Below are positions 34,067-43,899 of a DNA stretch of 64,000 nt, piece by piece; position 1 is the first letter of the stretch, and each line of letters opens with the position of its first letter. The DNA is from Cyanobacteria bacterium FACHB-502 (GTDB lineage: Bacteria > Cyanobacteriota > Cyanobacteriia > Elainellales > Elainellaceae). The position numbers and the translations under genes are program-made. The stretch covers positions 1-64,000 of the forward strand of contig JACJNZ010000048.1 of assembly GCA_014695325.1 (NCBI GenBank), in the 5' to 3' direction. Under the pieces are notes generated by a model. It did no database searches and was not told the DNA's origin. It saw only the letters and a list, made by a program, of their open reading frames with translations.

Positions 34067-36481
34067 TCACACCAAATCCGTGCCGAAATTGCGATTCATA
34101 ACGATCGCTTGAATCAACGAAAGCGGAACTTGATGGAAATACTGCCGCTGAAACTGCTCCTCCTGAACGGCATCTAAAAACGGCTGAATCCCTGAAAGGG
34201 AACCTTCTTCAGTCACGCTTAGCCTTAATTCAGACGGTTCAGTTTTACATGACTCGAACGGATAGGAAAAAGACAGTTGCTCACCTACTCGATCCACTTC
34301 AAATCCATATCGCTTCAGTAGAAGCAGCCCGATTTCTAGCGATCGAATGCTGATATTAAGCTGCTGAGCAATTTGCTCCTGCGAAGATGAGATTCTCGTG
34401 CGGCTGAGGTATTTTGCTACACCCACCAGCTGTTGCCAGTGATCGATCGGCGCATTTTCGTTTGGAGGGGGATATGCCAGGATCAGCGATCGTTGGGTTT
34501 GCTGTGCCTGCCGCAGCCACTGTCTAAGTTCATCCCAGCTTGCCGGACAGGTCGTGAGCTGAATTGCATCTTCGATTACGCTCCGGGGAGAACTGCTCTG
34601 CATTGCATTTCGAGTGAAATGAAGGGGTAAACCGGCAGAATCTCGGCAATCAATAATCCAATCGATGCTGAAATTTTCTGCTTGAGGAGTCACGCTACGA
34701 GTGGTTTGCAAATTGACCAGACGCACTTCGTACTGTTTGCGGTAGGCGTTAAAGTCCAGTTCAACGATCGCGTCACAAGGAACGCTTGGAATCTCGTCGC
34801 GATAGTGTCCCCACCAGACTCCAGGAAATCCTTGAGAGATAGTCTTATCCCAAATTTCAAACTCGGTTTTGATATAGCGAACTTTCCGCCCGCGCAGATC
34901 TTTGATATTGGCATTGCGAACATTGCGAAACCAGCAGTTTTGAATCAGTAGCCGGGGAACTGGATTTCCCATGCCGTAGGGTTCGAGCAGCTTCAGTTCA
35001 CGAAACAGGTCTTTGCCCAATTCGGCGATCGTCACCGTCAGATCTGCGCTAGGCGTTGGAGCAGATAAACTGGCTTGCTGCTGACGAACCTGACGATTAA
35101 TGGCTTCGGTAAAGAGCGGCAGATTTTCCAAAGGCAGCGTTAACCCAGCGGCAAGGGGATGTCCGCCAAAGTGCTGAATCAAATGAGCCTGAGTTTGAAA
35201 CAGCGCGTACAGGTCAAGGTTGTGGGTCGATCGGGCTGAACCTCTCGCGATTAGGCTTGCTTCTGTTTCGTCATAAGTCAGCAAAATTGTGGGGCGATTC
35301 GTTTCCTGAGCGATTTGTCCTGCCACCAGTCCCAAAACACCCACCGACCACTGAGAGTCTGCCAGCACAATGACGCTTGTGGTAGACAAATCAATCTCCG
35401 TTAACCTTGCCTGGATCTGCTGCACCACGTCTTTTTGCAAAGATTTACGCCGCGTATTGGCAAGCTCGGTTTCTTGCGCCAGTTCCCGACAGCGATCGAT
35501 CTCCCGACAAGTCAACAACTCCACCCCAAACCGGGCATCCCCCCGAATCCGACTGATCGCATTAATGCGCGGACCCAAACCAAAGGAAATATCCGTAGGA
35601 CGATCGCCATTGCGCTGACACAGTTCCAACAAACAGGCAACCCCCGGACGAGAAGCAGTTTTGGGATTGCGCTGCTTTTGAAGCTGCTCGATGCCCCGCT
35701 GTGCCAAATAGCGACAGTCGCCCGTAAGATTCACCAGATCGGCAATTAAACCGATTGCCACCAGATCGAGCAAATCTGTGAGCGGACGAGTCGGTACATC
35801 CGGCAAAGTTTCATACAGAGCTTCAATGAGTTTGTATGCCACCGCAACGCCGGATAAATGGGCAAGCGGATGGGTTGCAGGCAAGGTGCGCGGGTTAATC
35901 ATCGCGACGACAGGAGGACGCAGTGCAGGCAGCGTGTGGTGATCGGTAATGATGACTTCGATGCCCTGCTGCTGGGCGTATTCCAGCTCAGATAAATTGG
36001 TGCTGCCTGTGTCGCAGGTGACGATTAACCGATAGCCTGCTGCAATTAGCCCATTTATACCGCCGATCGATAAACCGTGGGATTCGGTCAGCCGATTTGG
36101 AATCACATAAGTCAATTGCTCAGGCAAGAAAAACTGTCCTAGTCCTTCCCACAACACTGCCGTTGCTGTAATTCCGTCTGCGTCAAAATCTCCCCAAATG
36201 GTAACCTTCTCTGCGTTTTGCCTTGCCTGAACTAAGCGCTCGACTGCCCAGCTCATCTCTTGCCCAAATGCAAACGGACTGATGGGCTGATACTGATTTG
36301 GATTCAGGTAACCATCAATCTGCTGCAGCGATCGAACGCCGCGCTGCCAGAGAAGCTGGGCTGCTCGATGTGCTTGAAGCATTTCATCGGCTAAAGCTTT
36401 TCTTGCTGCCTGCTGCACTGCTTCCAGAAATTCACTGGGTAAATCAGCCGTTGCCTGAACTTGCCACTCTACCTTACGCAT
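34067..36481 (-). CDS. recJ: Single-strand-specific exonuclease RecJ
   Basis: 804 residues, longer than the ~570 of E. coli RecJ because of a ~230-residue C-terminal extension. DHH-phosphoesterase motifs: WGDFDADGITATAV, VTCDTGSTNLSELEYAQQQG, VIITDHHTLP and the DHHA1 domain with ARGSARSTHNLDLYALF and FGGHPLAAGLTL. The extension (from about residue 575) contains IDWIIDCRDSAGLPLHF and a helical wHTH-like end around QEQIAQQLNISIRSLEIGLL; such long RecJ proteins are usual in cyanobacteria. It degrades 5' single-strand ends in recombination and mismatch repair. Monocistronic. Confidence 0.93.
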   Translation of the reverse strand: MRKVEWQVQATADLPSEFLEAVQQAARKALADEMLQAHRAAQLLWQRGVRSLQQIDGYLNPNQYQPISPFAFGQEMSWAVERLVQARQNAEKVTIWGDFDADGITATAVLWEGLGQFFLPEQLTYVIPNRLTESHGLSIGGINGLIAAGYRLIVTCDTGSTNLSELEYAQQQGIEVIITDHHTLPALRPPVVAMINPRTLPATHPLAHLSGVAVAYKLIEALYETLPDVPTRPLTDLLDLVAIGLIADLVNLTGDCRYLAQRGIEQLQKQRNPKTASRPGVACLLELCQRNGDRPTDISFGLGPRINAISRIRGDARFGVELLTCREIDRCRELAQETELANTRRKSLQKDVVQQIQARLTEIDLSTTSVIVLADSQWSVGVLGLVAGQIAQETNRPTILLTYDETEASLIARGSARSTHNLDLYALFQTQAHLIQHFGGHPLAAGLTLPLENLPLFTEAINRQVRQQQASLSAPTPSADLTVTIAELGKDLFRELKLLEPYGMGNPVPRLLIQNCWFRNVRNANIKDLRGRKVRYIKTEFEIWDKTISQGFPGVWWGHYRDEIPSVPCDAIVELDFNAYRKQYEVRLVNLQTTRSVTPQAENFSIDWIIDCRDSAGLPLHFTRNAMQSSSPRSVIEDAIQLTTCPASWDELRQWLRQAQQTQRSLILAYPPPNENAPIDHWQQLVGVAKYLSRTRISSSQEQIAQQLNISIRSLEIGLLLLKRYGFEVDRVGEQLSFSYPFESCKTEPSELRLSVTEEGSLSGIQPFLDAVQEEQFQRQYFHQVPLSLIQAIVMNRNFGTDLV

Positions 36482-36809
36482 ATCCGCATCCTCGTTAAGG
36501 CATCGCCTGCTGCTCTAGCTCTGCTGCTTATCGTAGTACGACGGTACTGAATCAGTAAATCAACACTTTGATCGGATGGAATGTTGAGAAAGGCATGACT
36601 GTGACCCAAACTATTCTCAATAAAAGTGCCCAATAATAAAGTGCCCAACAAAAAACTGTCCAGCAAACTGTCAGGATTATCGATTGCCGTGCCTGAATGG
36701 GATGGTAGCGTATTGCACGGGCTGAATCGCAGCTCTTGCTGATATTCACAGATATATCCAGCCTTGTACAGAAGCTGGACTAAACAACCTAATTTCGAGG
36801 AGTGAGTTC
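36482..36809. promoter_or_regulatory. recJ / PPC-TPR protein divergent spacer
   Basis: About 330 bp without an ORF, containing a degenerate tandem repeat at 36619-36671 and, at its right end, a good Shine-Dalgarno (GAGGAG near 36797) for the downstream gene. Confidence 0.4.
36619..36671. repeat. Degenerate tandem repeat block in the recJ upstream spacer
   Basis: AATAAAAGTGCCC is followed by AATAATAAAGTGCCC and then by a second pair, AACAAAAAACTGTCC and AGCAAACTGTC. Units are 11-15 bp. Confidence 0.65.
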
Positions 36810-37541
36810 ATGATTTGTCGTTTTAATTCGTCCTGCCAGATCCAATTTCTAAAGCTCAACCGATTCGAAATGAATTCCTTGAGTTTGCTGATAAGCGCGA
36901 TCGTTCTTACGGGTGGATCGATCGGCTTCCTGCCGCGATTAGCGCAGAGCGCGACTCCGAAGGAAATGGCTCAGGTACAGTCTGTGCTTCAAGAGCAGGG
37001 TTCGCTTCAACCGATGCAGCAAGAGCATCTTTTTTCCGGAGAGGCAGGTCAAATCGTAACGATTTCGCTTAATAGCGGCGAATTTGACACCTACCTTACG
37101 TTACTTGACCCTAGCGGTCGAGAAATTGCAGCAAATGATGATTATGCTCGCAGCCTCAATTCCTCACTCGTGGTCACACTTCCCGAAAATGGGCAGTACA
37201 AGGTGCTTGCGCGTTCTTTTAGTGGGCAGGGCGGCAGCTACACAATCAGCGTCAAACCTGCGACCCCCTTTGATCAGGCGTATTCCAGAGGGGTTCGCTT
37301 GTTCTCAGAAGGCAAACTTGAGGAAGCCGCAACCGCACTTTCCGAAGCCATTCAAATTGAGCCAAATCAGCCTGCCCCCTATCTCGATTGCGCTGAAGTT
37401 GCCTATGCTCAAGGTAATTTGTCGTTAGCCATTTCTAACTATCAGCAAGCTGCCGATCTCTACGAGAAAGCAGGAAACAGCGACGCGGCGAATCAAATTC
37501 GTCAACAGCTCGCTGTTTTGCAAACTCAGTCTGCTCTATAG
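36810..37541 (+). CDS. Exported PPC-domain and TPR protein
   Basis: 243 residues; the ATG at 36810 has a GAGGAG ribosome-binding site about 9 nt upstream. A second in-frame ATG at 36870 gives a tighter signal peptide (MNSLSLLISAIVLTGGSIGF, cleavage near AQSA). Mature order: PPC beta domain (LFSGEAGQIVTISLNSGEFD, YLTLLDPSGREIAANDDY, ENGQYKVLARSFSGQGGSYT) and about three TPR helix pairs (AYSRGVRLFSEGKLEEAATA, PYLDCAEVAYAQGNLSLAIS). Probably a periplasmic or cell-surface scaffold protein. Function unknown. Confidence 0.82.
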   Translation: MICRFNSSCQIQFLKLNRFEMNSLSLLISAIVLTGGSIGFLPRLAQSATPKEMAQVQSVLQEQGSLQPMQQEHLFSGEAGQIVTISLNSGEFDTYLTLLDPSGREIAANDDYARSLNSSLVVTLPENGQYKVLARSFSGQGGSYTISVKPATPFDQAYSRGVRLFSEGKLEEAATALSEAIQIEPNQPAPYLDCAEVAYAQGNLSLAISNYQQAADLYEKAGNSDAANQIRQQLAVLQTQSAL

Positions 37542-37600
37542 CGGGTAGGGAGGCGAGTGACTGGGGAGTGGATGAGTGAAGAAGGAAAGGGGGACGTTAA

Positions 37601-39289
37601 TTAAGACGGTTCGGGTGCAGGAGCTTCGCTAGCAGGTTTGATGGGCAGCAGTTTGGCGGGAATTCCCACCGCAGTTCGTCCAGCAGGAATGTCGGATAAA
37701 ACAACGGCATTGGCGCCAATGTTGGCATCATCCCCAATTTCCACATTGCCCAGGAGTTTTGCTCCGGCTCCCACATTGACGCGTTTGCCAAGCTTTGGGG
37801 CATCAAACGGGCGATCGAGGTAGCGATTTCCCAGCGTCACCCCCTGACGGATAATGCTGTCATCCCCAATTGTGCTGTAACCGTGGACGATAATGCCGCT
37901 CTGATGTTCCACAACAACCCGACGACCCAGCTTGACGGTGAAGGGCAAATCAATGCCGTAGGTGTTGCGAACTTTGCGATAAAGCGATCGATACAAAATA
38001 CTGAACGGGGCACGCAAAAGCTTCGGCTGAATCTTCATGCGCCAAACGCCAAACCGCTGCACTGCCACCGCTCGAAATCCCGGTTTCGTCCAGTCGCGCC
38101 CGTGGGCTTCCCAGTCCTCCCGAATCTGCTGCCAGAGACTTAATTCGGGCTCAGCGAGTTCGGGGATTCCCTGCCTAGGGAACTGCGAAGCAACCGGGCT
38201 ATCCGTGGAACTGACCATCGGACTATCGGCTGGACTGGACTGAGAATTATTTATATCAGGTAAGCCTGCTTTCAAGAATTCCGTCATCGTTTTGACCAGA
38301 ACGCTATTTCGAATAAAGTCTACGAGTAGATGGGGCGGGTCTGTATCTGTCTTGCGCTGAATTACCCGTCGCACTCGCCACAGTACAAAGCTCACTGCCC
38401 ACACCAATTCAGCAAGAACGGCATACCACCAGCCGTAGTTTTTAGTGAAAAATCGTCGCCGCGAGTCAAACCAGTAGGTCGGGCGACGTTTAGGGGCAAT
38501 TTTCGTATCGGTGACACCAGAGCTTTGCCCTACAAAATGAACAACTCGGCTCTGGGGCACATACCAGCAAGACCATCCCGCCCGCTGAACTGCCAAACAG
38601 AAATCAACCTCCTCGTAATAGAGAAAATAGTCCTCGTCCATTAGCCCGACACTTTCCCAGACCGATCGCCGCACAATCATGCTGGCTCCAGCAACCCAGC
38701 CGACCTGGCATTCACCTTCCGGGACGGGTGGGGCAACCGTCCAGGGCGCAAGCAGCTTTGAAATAATGCCCAGCCGCAGCCCATCATCCAGCTCACTCAA
38801 AACCGTGGGAAAGCGAAACGCTGATCGCTGAGGGGTTCCGTCTAGCTCTTCTAGTCGACTGCCTGCAATTCCCGCTTCAGGATGGCGATCCATAAATTCG
38901 ACCAGCGTTGCTAGCGCTTGCGGTCGCACGATCGTGTCGGGATTCAACAGCAAAATGTAGTCAGGCGGCGTTTCCCCTGCAAGAATTTGGCGGACTGCGG
39001 CATTGTTGCCCGCTGCATAGCCCCGATTCTGCTCAAGCGGCAGGAATGTCACCCAGTTCCACTGCGCGTCGGCAATCGCGGCTGAGATTTTCTCTACTGA
39101 GCCATCGTTTGAACAGCCATCAACTACATACACCTGAGTACCAGGCAGTGTCTCTACTTCTGACACTAGTGATTCCAAACAGCTGATTGTTAAATCTGCC
39201 GTGCGGTAGTTGAGAACTATAACTGCGAGGCGGATAGCGCAGTCGGATGAACCAGAGGCTTGGAACGAGGCCTGAGTTGTCGCAGACAT
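37601..39289 (-). CDS. Fusion: GT2 glycosyltransferase + serine-acetyltransferase-like hexapeptide acyltransferase
   Basis: 562 residues, ATG with AGGAAG upstream. Residues about 20-250 are a GT2 (rhamnosyltransferase-like) domain: LAVIVLNYRTADLTISCLES, VYVVDGCSNDGSVEKI, LLLNPDTIV in place of DxD, GWVAGASMIVRRSVWESVGL. A helix-rich segment and a Ser/Pro linker (about 340-385) follow. The C-terminal part (about 390-550) resembles a whole CysE/EpsC-type acyltransferase, beginning at LWQQIREDWEAHGRDW and with the left-handed beta-helix (GIIVHGYSTIGDDSIIRQGV, GAGAKLLGNVEIGDDANIGA). It likely transfers a sugar and acetylates a polysaccharide intermediate. Next to Wza- and Wzc-like genes, divergently oriented. 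Confidence 0.85.
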   Translation of the reverse strand: MSATTQASFQASGSSDCAIRLAVIVLNYRTADLTISCLESLVSEVETLPGTQVYVVDGCSNDGSVEKISAAIADAQWNWVTFLPLEQNRGYAAGNNAAVRQILAGETPPDYILLLNPDTIVRPQALATLVEFMDRHPEAGIAGSRLEELDGTPQRSAFRFPTVLSELDDGLRLGIISKLLAPWTVAPPVPEGECQVGWVAGASMIVRRSVWESVGLMDEDYFLYYEEVDFCLAVQRAGWSCWYVPQSRVVHFVGQSSGVTDTKIAPKRRPTYWFDSRRRFFTKNYGWWYAVLAELVWAVSFVLWRVRRVIQRKTDTDPPHLLVDFIRNSVLVKTMTEFLKAGLPDINNSQSSPADSPMVSSTDSPVASQFPRQGIPELAEPELSLWQQIREDWEAHGRDWTKPGFRAVAVQRFGVWRMKIQPKLLRAPFSILYRSLYRKVRNTYGIDLPFTVKLGRRVVVEHQSGIIVHGYSTIGDDSIIRQGVTLGNRYLDRPFDAPKLGKRVNVGAGAKLLGNVEIGDDANIGANAVVLSDIPAGRTAVGIPAKLLPIKPASEAPAPEPS

Positions 39290-39701
39290 AATCTTCCTGA
39301 CGCAGTAAAAACAGCAGTGAAATCAAGTTGTGAGAGCAGAAAAACTGCTCCTATCCGTTATTCTCCTACCACAGTAGTCACAATTACCCCAGTGAACTGT
39401 AAAAGCTTGTTCAGTACCATTGTCGCAATTACAAAGTTTTGGAAAAGAATGATTTTAAATTGGTAAAAACCGGGGCGATATGGGCTTTTTTTGGCTGTGC
39501 TTCTAGTAACTTGTGGTAGCTTGGATGGAATAATTCAGACAGTGTTTCGCTACCACTTACCGATCGCAGGCTTGCCATTCCCTAAATGCTCGGTACACAG
39601 AAATAACAGGGATTGCATCGATATCTCGCCAGGCTCATTCAGGTTTTTGTTCTAGTTCTGGTTGTGCTTCCTTACTACTTAATTAGGTTCCTAGTAGAAA
39701 T
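39290..39701. promoter_or_regulatory. Divergent control region of the exopolysaccharide genes
   Basis: About 410 AT-rich bp between the glycosyltransferase fusion and the Wza-like gene, presumably with both promoters. ORFs here are shadows. No operator, riboswitch or convincing -35/-10 pair was identified. Confidence 0.35.
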
Positions 39702-41150
39702 ATGAAAGCCTCGCTGAATACTAATTCGCCTGCCCAGCGACACCCGAATCAGGGTCAGTTTTTAGTAATTTCATCTTATTCATCTCTGCTTTACCAGCAT
39801 TCTCGCAAGGAGGGGTTCCGTCGCTCGATCGCAACGCTCCTGCTTAGCCTGACGGCATGGACGACCGCAGCAACGTTTCCTGTTCTCGCTCAAACTGCTC
39901 CGACTGAACCCGCCCCGACCACTCCGGCTGCTGCCCAAACCGCTCCAGAACAGTCCTCTTCCGAAGATGCAGCGGAAGCAACGGGTGGGCTAACGCAAAC
40001 CACTCCGGCTCCAGCCCTGCCCCAGTCTCCTCCTGGTGCGCTGCCTCAACCCAATCGAACGATTATTCCACCTCCACTCACAGCCGCTCCGTTTGAAAAT
40101 GCCTACTTGCTTGGGCCTGGAGACCAAATTCAGATTGATATTTTTGATGTGCCAGAGTTAAGTGGCGAGGCAGGTCGTCACACCGTCTCGATCGACGGAA
40201 CGATTCGGCTTCCTTGGGCAGGAACCTTACGGGTTCAGGGACTCAGCCTCGACCAAGCGACGGCTGCAATCTCAAGAGCCTATGCAGCTTATATCAACAA
40301 CCCCCTTGTTTCAGTCAATCTGGCAGCGGTTCGCACCCTTCAAATTAGCGTTGCAGGTGAAGTCAAACGCCCCGGTGCCTACGCCATTAATCCAGGCAGC
40401 GTCACAAATGCTACTCTCGCTGGTGATGCAGCAGCGGGCACCTCTACTGGAAATGAGTGGCCCACGCTCTCTCAGGCAATTCAAGCGGCAGGCGGAATTA
40501 CTCAGTCTGCGGACCTCCGGCAAGTGCAGATTCGCCGTCCCCAGCCCGATGGTGCGATCGAAATTATCGACGCAAACCTCTGGGATCTGGTAAAAAGTGG
40601 CAATCTTAATCAGGACGTGCGGCTACGCGATCGAGACATTGTTTATATTCCCACTGCAACTGCGCTCAGCAACGAGGAACTCTTGACTCAGGGGATAGCA
40701 AACCTTTCTCCAGCCACGATTCAAGTCAACGTCGTGGGTGAAGTGGGAGCACCCGGAGTGGTTGCAGTGCCACCCAATACCCCGCTTAATCAGGCACTCC
40801 TGGCAGCAGGTGGATTTGAGTCTAGACGTGCCAGACGCAGCCGCGTAGAACTCATTCGCCTCAACCCCAATGGCACTGCTACCCGACGCACCGTAGAAGT
40901 CGATCTGGCAGCAGGAGTGAATGAGCAAACCAATCCCTCCTTGCGGGAATACGACACAATCGTGGTTAGCCGTTCTGGGCTGGCAAGGACTGGGGATTTT
41001 CTCAGTGCTGTCTTAGCTCCCTTCTCTGGAGTGCTGGGGGCAGTTGGGAGCATCTTTAACATTGTGGATACGATCACAACAATTGGGGATGATAACAACG
41101 ACTCTGATGATGACGACGACGATGACGACGACTTTGATAACAACAACTAA
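39702..41150 (+). CDS. Wza-like polysaccharide export protein with acidic Asp/Asn tail
   Basis: 482 residues. Signal region around residues 40-65 (SIATLLLSLTAWTTAATFPV, then LAQTAP) after an unusually long N-terminal stretch. A Pro/Thr/Ala-rich linker of about 60 residues follows, then the Poly_export domain (NAYLLGPGDQIQIDIFDVPE, SIDGTIRLPWAGTLRVQGLS) and SLBB domains (ISVAGEVKRPGAYAINPGS, VNVVGEVGAPGVVAVPP). The last ~20 residues are nearly all Asp and Asn. Wza-type proteins form the outer-membrane/periplasmic exit channel. The tyrosine-kinase gene is the next gene downstream. Confidence 0.88.
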   Translation: MKASLNTNSPAQRHPNQGQFLVISSYSSLLYQHSRKEGFRRSIATLLLSLTAWTTAATFPVLAQTAPTEPAPTTPAAAQTAPEQSSSEDAAEATGGLTQTTPAPALPQSPPGALPQPNRTIIPPPLTAAPFENAYLLGPGDQIQIDIFDVPELSGEAGRHTVSIDGTIRLPWAGTLRVQGLSLDQATAAISRAYAAYINNPLVSVNLAAVRTLQISVAGEVKRPGAYAINPGSVTNATLAGDAAAGTSTGNEWPTLSQAIQAAGGITQSADLRQVQIRRPQPDGAIEIIDANLWDLVKSGNLNQDVRLRDRDIVYIPTATALSNEELLTQGIANLSPATIQVNVVGEVGAPGVVAVPPNTPLNQALLAAGGFESRRARRSRVELIRLNPNGTATRRTVEVDLAAGVNEQTNPSLREYDTIVVSRSGLARTGDFLSAVLAPFSGVLGAVGSIFNIVDTITTIGDDNNDSDDDDDDDDDFDNNN

Positions 41151-41344
41151 TGCCTTTAAAGCTTGCTGAATCCATTCCCCAGTGTTTTTTCTTCGATGCT
41201 TAAAGCTTAAAAGTTAAGTCAGTGTTCTTCTGATATCCGGCAATCTACCGACTGTAGTCCACGCATTTAACTGTGTTTAATGTTGCCTGAAACACCAATC
41301 ATTCCTGATTAGGGTGGGTCACTTGAGCTTATAAAGAGGTCAAT

Positions 41345-43654
41345 ATGGAAATAGAGCAAACAGTTCAATCCTTAGCCCCCAGTATGAGAGGCAGACCAAT
41401 TGCCCCACTCCCGTCTAGCGACCTAGACGAAGCCGATGTCTCTCCTAACCGAGGCTTGAATCTGCGTGCCCTCGGTCGAACGATTCAGCGGCAGGCTCTG
41501 CTAATTGCAGGAGTGGCAACGGCAACCACTGCCCTGGCGATCTTTCAAGCCATGAAAATCCCCCTGACCTATGAGGGAGACTTTCAGCTTCTAGTCGAGC
41601 CAGTCACAAACGAAGCTCGGATTGCCGATCCGCTAACTGTGACGCGAACCGAAGGCGGAGTTCCGGGGCGGGATGTGTTTACACTAGACTATGCCACTCA
41701 GATCGAGATTCTGCAAAACCCAGAAATGCTGAACTCGATCGTGCAGCAGGTCAAATCTCAGTATCCCGACTTTAGCTATGTCAACCTGCGAGAAGGATTA
41801 GTCGTTGAGCGGCTAGTTTCAGAAGAATCTCCCGATGCCACCCGTATCATCAAAATCACGTTTGAAGGAAACGATCCAGGGCTGGTGCAGGAAGTTTTGA
41901 AAGTCACTGCCGATCGTTTCTTGCAGTACAGTCTCGAAGATCGCAAGAGCCGATTTGGAGAAGGGATCAAGTTTATTGAGGATCAGCTTCCCGAACTGCA
42001 ACAGCGGGTTAGAAGTGTCCAGGATCAGCTTCAGCGACTTCAGCAGCAGTACAACTTAATTAATCCTGAAATACAGGGAGGCCAGCTCTCTGAGCAGGTC
42101 AATAACATTACCAGTCTGCGCTTAGAAACCGATCGCGAGCTCCAGGAGCAAAGAACGCTCTATTCCAATCTCCAGCGGCAGCTCCAGCTTAGCCCGCAGG
42201 AGGCGATCGCGGCTTCTGCCCTCAGTGAAGACCCGAACTACCGGGCACTTCAAACGGCTCTACAGGAAATTCAAAGCCAGATTGCGGTTGAGTCTGCCCG
42301 GTTTAGCGACCAAAGCCCTGTGTTGCTCTCCCTCAGGCAGCGGGAAGCGAACCTGGCTAGTTTGATGAATCAGCAGGCACAGCGGATTGTTGGACGGGCA
42401 GCAGGACAGAATGGATCGGGTGGCAACCCTCAAGTGCTGGCATTCCAAAACTCGATTCGGCTCGGACTAATCGAACAGATGGTAACAGCGGGTAACCAGA
42501 TTCAGATGCTAGAAGCCCGCAGTCGGGAGATTAATCAAGCCACGAATCAGTTTAGGGGACGGATTCAGCAATTTCCAGCGATCGCCCGCCAGTACAACGA
42601 CCTGACACGGGACCTGGAAATCGCAACGCAAACGCTCGATCGTCTGTTGACCCAGCGAGAAACTCTGCGAGTTGAAGCGGCACAAACCGAAATTCCCTGG
42701 GAGATGGTATCTGAGCCAACGATTCCTCGGGATGCAGAGGGAAATCCAGTTCCTGGACCTTCGAGAGCCGCCAATCTGGTCATTGCAGGCGTGGGGGCAG
42801 GGCTACTGCTGGGGACACTTCTGGCACTGATGCTGGAGCGGTATCGCAATGTGTTTTACACGATCGAGGACATCCAAGACACGATCAAGCTGCCGACCAC
42901 AGGCGTCATTCCCTTTTCCAGAGGGGCAAAGCAGTCCCTTGATTTTCCGACAGCGTTTGGCGCATCAGGAGATGTGGAAGACAGCCGCCTGGAAACCGCA
43001 GCGTTCCGTGAATCGTTTAGCGATCTGTATTCCAACATTCGCTTAGCGGAACCGCCAATTCGCGCCTTGATGGTGTCTTCTGCGGAGGCTGGAGACGGCA
43101 AAACGACGATTGCCCTTTATCTGGCACAAACGGCAGCGGGTGCGGGGCAGCGAGTTTTGCTTGTAGACACTAACCTGCGTCAGCCTCAGGTTCAAAGCCG
43201 TCTGGATCTGCGAAATGCAAAAGGGCTGAGTGATTTGCTTACGAGCAATGTCAGCGCAGATGAAGTCATTCAACGATCGCCCCTGGCTGAGAATCTGTAT
43301 GTGTTGACGGCTGGCTCGATGATGCCGGGGTCAGCAAGGCTGCTCGGCTCGGATCAGATGAAGCAGCTAATGGAAAAATTCCGCTCTGCTTTTGACCTGG
43401 TCATTTACGATACACCCCATCTGTTTGGCGTAACGGATGCCAACTTCCTTACTGCTGAAGTCGATGAAGTTCTGCTTGTGATTGCAACCGGTAAAACCAA
43501 CCGCAATGCAGTGCAGCGCGTCCTGAATAAGTTAACCGGGCTGCCGATGTCAGGAGTCAGTCTGGTCGTTAATCATCTGCGTGAACACGGTGATCCGACT
43601 GGAGCGTACACGAACTACAGTCAGAAGTCACTCTCGTCTCGACGCGATGGTTAG
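41345..43654 (+). CDS. Wzc-like polysaccharide co-polymerase / tyrosine autokinase
   Basis: 769 residues, AGAGG ribosome-binding site. First membrane helix at about 50-68 (ALLIAGVATATTALAIFQAM), a Wzz periplasmic domain with long coiled coils (about 200-260 and 360-440), second helix (NLVIAGVGAGLLLGTLLALM), then a BY-kinase domain: Walker A SSAEAGDGKTTIAL, A' motif LLVDTNLRQPQ (Asn where Asp/Ala is more usual), Walker B DLVIYDTP. The C-terminal tail has only two or three Tyr (AYTNYSQ), fewer than the clusters of enteric Wzc. It controls polymer length and couples to the Wza-like channel. A strong terminator follows. Confidence 0.92.
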   Translation: MEIEQTVQSLAPSMRGRPIAPLPSSDLDEADVSPNRGLNLRALGRTIQRQALLIAGVATATTALAIFQAMKIPLTYEGDFQLLVEPVTNEARIADPLTVTRTEGGVPGRDVFTLDYATQIEILQNPEMLNSIVQQVKSQYPDFSYVNLREGLVVERLVSEESPDATRIIKITFEGNDPGLVQEVLKVTADRFLQYSLEDRKSRFGEGIKFIEDQLPELQQRVRSVQDQLQRLQQQYNLINPEIQGGQLSEQVNNITSLRLETDRELQEQRTLYSNLQRQLQLSPQEAIAASALSEDPNYRALQTALQEIQSQIAVESARFSDQSPVLLSLRQREANLASLMNQQAQRIVGRAAGQNGSGGNPQVLAFQNSIRLGLIEQMVTAGNQIQMLEARSREINQATNQFRGRIQQFPAIARQYNDLTRDLEIATQTLDRLLTQRETLRVEAAQTEIPWEMVSEPTIPRDAEGNPVPGPSRAANLVIAGVGAGLLLGTLLALMLERYRNVFYTIEDIQDTIKLPTTGVIPFSRGAKQSLDFPTAFGASGDVEDSRLETAAFRESFSDLYSNIRLAEPPIRALMVSSAEAGDGKTTIALYLAQTAAGAGQRVLLVDTNLRQPQVQSRLDLRNAKGLSDLLTSNVSADEVIQRSPLAENLYVLTAGSMMPGSARLLGSDQMKQLMEKFRSAFDLVIYDTPHLFGVTDANFLTAEVDEVLLVIATGKTNRNAVQRVLNKLTGLPMSGVSLVVNHLREHGDPTGAYTNYSQKSLSSRRDG

Positions 43655-43716
43655 CCCTTGATGCGAGGATAGCAATGGCTACGTAAGCGGCTCCGAAACA
43701 GTAGACTATAGACTTT

Positions 43717-43748
43717 AAGGGGTGAATTAGAGAAATTCATCCCTTTTT
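43717..43748 (+). terminator. Intrinsic terminator after the wzc-like gene
   Basis: AAGGGGTGAATT (43717-43728) pairs with AATTCATCCCTT (43734-43745) through 12 positions, one as a G-U wobble, with a 5-nt loop and a T-run reaching 43748. It lies 60-95 bp past the stop codon and ends the wza-wzc unit. Confidence 0.85.
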
Positions 43749-43899
43749 ATTTGATAGCGATCGTCCTCCCCTGCGAAGGTACGCCCCTTACCCCCCTTTT
43801 CCTCGTTGGTTAGACAATAGTAACCATTGTAGGAATTCGATGTTGGATGAACTGGATAAGGTGAGTTGCCAAACGTGGTCGATCCTAATCACTAAGTAA

